NCBI RefSeq assembly: GCF_902859745.1
Contig: NZ_CADIJW010000033.1
Location: 1 to 64,000 of the forward strand
Direction of reading: 5' to 3'
DNA from: Achromobacter dolens
GTDB taxonomy: Bacteria > Pseudomonadota > Gammaproteobacteria > Burkholderiales > Burkholderiaceae_B
DNA length: 64,000 bases
Part shown: piece after piece, positions 61,768-64,000 of the stretch
Layout: each line of letters begins with the position of its first letter
Position numbering within the stretch: position 1 is the first letter of the stretch
Position numbers and translations under genes: made by a program
The notes under the pieces: model-generated
What the model was told of the DNA's origin: nothing
The model's database searches: none
The model's input: the letters and a program-made list of their open reading frames with translations, nothing else

Positions 61768-63036
61768 TCAGGGCCGTTGGGCGCGCAGCACGGCGATCAC
61801 CGCCCGCATCAGCGTGTCCAGCTCGTCCGGGGCGATGGTCAGCGCCGGCGTCAAATACACCACATTGCCGAACGGCCGCACCCAGACGCCGGCCTCGACC
61901 AGGCGGCGCTTCAGGGCCTCGCGGTCGTCGATGCGGTCCAGCTCGACCACGCCGATCGCGCCCAGCACCCGCACGTCGCGCACCCAGGCCAGCTCGCGGC
62001 ATGGCGCCAGCCCCGCCGCCAGGGCGGACGACAGCGCCCGCGCCTGCGCCAGGCGCGGCTCGCTCTCGAACAGATCGAGCGAGGCATTGGCGGCGGCGCA
62101 GGCCAGGGCGTTGCCCATGAAGGTGGGACCGTGCATCAGGGCGTGCGAGGGATCGTCCGACCAGAAGGCGTCGAACACCCGGCCGCTGGCCACCGTGGCG
62201 GCCAGCGGCAGCGTGCCGCCGGTCAGCGCCTTGGACAGCGTGATGATGTCGGGGCGGATGCCGGCCTGCTCGAACGCGAACAGGGTGCCGGTGCGGCCGA
62301 AGCCGGTGAAGATCTCGTCGAAGATCAGCAGCAGGCCGTGGCGGTCGGCCAGCCGGCGCAGCCGCCGCAGCACCTCGGGGTCGTGCAGCAGCATGCCGCC
62401 GGCGCCCTGCACCAGCGGTTCGACCAGGATGCCGGCCAGTTGCGGGCCGCGCGTCTCCAGGAAGGCGTCGAGCCGGGCCATGGCGGCGTCGTCGCGCGGC
62501 AGGTCGACGATGTCGTGCTCGGCCAGCATGCCGCGGAACAGGCTGTGCATGCCCTCGTCGGGGTCGCACACCGCCATGGTGCCGAAGGTGTCGCCGTGGT
62601 AGCCGCCGCGGAAGGCCAGGAAGCGGCTGCGGCCGCGCTCGCCCTGGTTGAGCCAGAACTGCACCGCCATCTTCATCGCGACCTCCACCGCCACCGAGCC
62701 GGAGTCCGTGTAGAACACGCGGTCCAGCCCCGGTCCCAGCAGGGCCGCCAGGCGCCGCGCCAGGGTCAGCGCGGGTTCGTGCGTCAGGCCGCCGAACATG
62801 ACGTGCGGCATGGCGTCCAACTGCGCCCGCACCGCCTGGGCGATATGCGGGTGGTTGTAGCCGTGGCAGGCGGTCCACCAGGACGCCACGCCGTCGATCA
62901 ATTGGCGGCCGTCGGCCAGCTCCAGGCGGCTGCCGTGGCTGCGCACCACCGGCAACGGCGGCGTCGCGGTCTTCATCTGGGCGTAGGGCTGCCAGATATG
63001 CGGCTGGCCCCGGGCCACCCAGTCAGGCGTCTGCAT
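61768..63036 (-). CDS. bioA: Adenosylmethionine-8-amino-7-oxononanoate aminotransferase (BioA)
   Basis: A 422-residue PLP enzyme of the class-III aminotransferases. IWQPYAQMKTA, GVASWWTACHGYNHP, GYHGDTFGTMAVCDPDEGMHSLF and the PLP lysine Lys269 in ITLSKALTGG, with Asp240 in LIFDEIFTGFGRTG, are all BioA-like. It converts 7-keto-8-aminopelargonate to 7,8-diaminopelargonate using SAM as amino donor. It is divergent from bioF with 114 bp between. Confidence 0.95.
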   Translation of the reverse strand: MQTPDWVARGQPHIWQPYAQMKTATPPLPVVRSHGSRLELADGRQLIDGVASWWTACHGYNHPHIAQAVRAQLDAMPHVMFGGLTHEPALTLARRLAALLGPGLDRVFYTDSGSVAVEVAMKMAVQFWLNQGERGRSRFLAFRGGYHGDTFGTMAVCDPDEGMHSLFRGMLAEHDIVDLPRDDAAMARLDAFLETRGPQLAGILVEPLVQGAGGMLLHDPEVLRRLRRLADRHGLLLIFDEIFTGFGRTGTLFAFEQAGIRPDIITLSKALTGGTLPLAATVASGRVFDAFWSDDPSHALMHGPTFMGNALACAAANASLDLFESEPRLAQARALSSALAAGLAPCRELAWVRDVRVLGAIGVVELDRIDDREALKRRLVEAGVWVRPFGNVVYLTPALTIAPDELDTLMRAVIAVLRAQRP

Positions 63037-63150
63037 GTTTCACCTCCACTACAATGGCTCGCATTCTACGGCCGGGGGCCTGACGGCGCTGTTAACGGCC
63101 GCGGCCCGATTGCGGGACGCCCCCGCCGACGGCCGCCGCAGGAAATCGTC

Positions 63151-64000
63151 ATGTCCAAGCTGGATCCCCTCTTTTCTTCCGAACTGGCGCAAGCCGAATC
63201 GCGCCGCGTGCGCCGCCGGCTGCGCACCGCCGCCGCCGCGCCCGCCGGCCGCATCGCGCTGGACGGCGTCCCGGCGCTGAACTTCTCCAGCAACGACTAC
63301 CTGGGCCTGTCCAAGCACCCGCTGCTGATCGAGCGCTCGCGCGAATGGGCCGCCCGCCACGGCGCCGGCGCGCAGGCCTCGCGGCTGGTGTGCGGCAATC
63401 TCGACCTGCACGAGCAGGTCGAGGCCAAGCTGGCCCGCCTGAAGGGCACCGAGGCCGCGCTGCTGCTGGCCTCCGGCTGGCAGGCCAACGCCGCCGTGCT
63501 GCCCGCGCTGCTGCGCGCGGCCGCCGGCCAGGGCGAGGTGCAGGTCTACGCCGACAAGCTCAACCACGCCAGCCTGCACCACGGCTGCCAGGCGGCGGGC
63601 GTGCGGCAGATCCGCTTCCGCCACAATGACCTGGACCACCTGGAAGCCTTGCTGGCGGCGCGCGCCGACCCGTCAGCGCCGCCCGCCGCGCGCTTCATCG
63701 TCACCGAAAGCGTCTTCAGCATGGACGGCGACCGCACCGACGTGGCGCGGCTGGCGGCGCTGGCCGAGCGCTACCAGGCCTTTGTCTACCTGGACGAAGC
63801 CCATGCCACCGGCGTGCTGGGACCGGGCGGCATGGGGCTGGCCGGGCTGGCGCCGGGCGGCATCGACCTGGCCATGGGCACCTTCAGCAAGGCGCTGGGC
63901 GGCTTCGGCGCCTACGTGGCCGGCTCGCGCGCGCTCTGCGACTACCTGGTCAACGCCTGTTCGGGTTTCATTTACACCACCGCCCTGCCGCCTGCCGTGC
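63151..64000 (+). CDS. bioF: 8-amino-7-oxononanoate synthase (BioF), C-terminus beyond window
   Basis: The first 283 residues of BioF. NFSSNDYLGLSKHP and GAGAQASRLVCGNLDLHEQVE are typical, and the PLP lysine is Lys247 in GTFSKALGGFGAY, with YLDEAHATGVLG before it. It joins pimeloyl thioester with L-alanine in biotin synthesis. AGGAAATCGTC precedes the ATG. The last quarter lies outside the window, probably followed by bioD/bioB. Confidence 0.94.
   Translation, partial: MSKLDPLFSSELAQAESRRVRRRLRTAAAAPAGRIALDGVPALNFSSNDYLGLSKHPLLIERSREWAARHGAGAQASRLVCGNLDLHEQVEAKLARLKGTEAALLLASGWQANAAVLPALLRAAAGQGEVQVYADKLNHASLHHGCQAAGVRQIRFRHNDLDHLEALLAARADPSAPPAARFIVTESVFSMDGDRTDVARLAALAERYQAFVYLDEAHATGVLGPGGMGLAGLAPGGIDLAMGTFSKALGGFGAYVAGSRALCDYLVNACSGFIYTTALPPAV

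Noticed and set aside
63037-63150. A BirA operator between bioA and bioF.
   Set aside because: I do not see the TTGTAAACC-spacer-GGTTTACAA palindrome in the 114-bp gap.
1-64000. CRISPR arrays, rRNA genes and insertion sequences.
   Set aside because: No regularly spaced 24-40 bp repeat array, no rRNA-like sequence and no transposase-like protein were seen in the window.

Overview
The window reads as chromosome of a GC-rich betaproteobacterium of the order Burkholderiales, most likely family Alcaligenaceae (Bordetella/Achromobacter group). The basis is very high GC with strong third-position bias, two Bug-type (TctC-like) solute receptors, a complete cbb3 oxidase locus, and many LysR, GntR and XRE-cupin regulators next to small catabolic operons. 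This assignment rests on gene content only.

Left part (1-29.5 kb): a cut-off FecI/FecR iron-signalling pair with a Fur-like box; an XRE-cupin regulator divergent from a DMT exporter; a GntR regulator divergent from a Bug receptor plus gamma-glutamyltransferase; an HtrA-type periplasmic protease; an ArsB/NhaD-type permease; a CcdA plus TlpA-like redox pair; a two-component system preceded by a 53-residue exported small protein; an Ohr peroxidase; a LysR-controlled oligopeptide ABC operon ending in a CocE-type hydrolase; a porin; a DedA protein; a MocR regulator; two LPS-type glycosyltransferases; a copper-binding four-helix protein; a GrpB protein; and an alpha/beta hydrolase.

Middle part (about 30.6-40.76 kb): a prophage-derived island next to the 3' end of tRNA-Arg(TCT). 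It carries a CI/LexA-like autocleavable repressor with repeated operators, a truncated Cro-like start divergent from it, small phage-type genes, a ParB-like protein between two look-alike membrane proteins, a DNA-methyltransferase fragment, a BRO antirepressor, a DUF4224 protein and a tyrosine integrase whose N-terminus looks frameshifted. Inside it, in visibly AT-richer DNA, sits a compact operon of HNH nuclease, a 73-residue small protein and a DUF2326 ABC ATPase. I interpret this as an ABC-three-component (ABC-3C) conflict system, and it is the best candidate here for a poorly described system. The Cro-like remnant runs in frame into a manganese catalase gene, so a prophage promoter may now drive an antioxidant enzyme.

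Right part (40.9-64 kb): an XRE-cupin regulator, FAD amine oxidase and polar amino-acid ABC transporter divergent from an AmaB-like aldehyde dehydrogenase (probable lysine/pipecolate catabolism); outer-membrane phospholipase A; a LysR-controlled operon of Bug receptor, PdxA-like dehydrogenase, L-rhamnonate dehydratase and a DHDPS-type aldolase; a 340-bp nested-repeat intergenic element; the ccoNOQP-ccoG-fixH-like operon and a separate ccoI-ccoS operon, each with an FNR/ANR-type box; and divergent bioA and bioF (bioF runs off the end). The CcoI-like protein is only 324 residues: it keeps the membrane helices and the CPC motif but lacks every cytosolic P-type ATPase domain.
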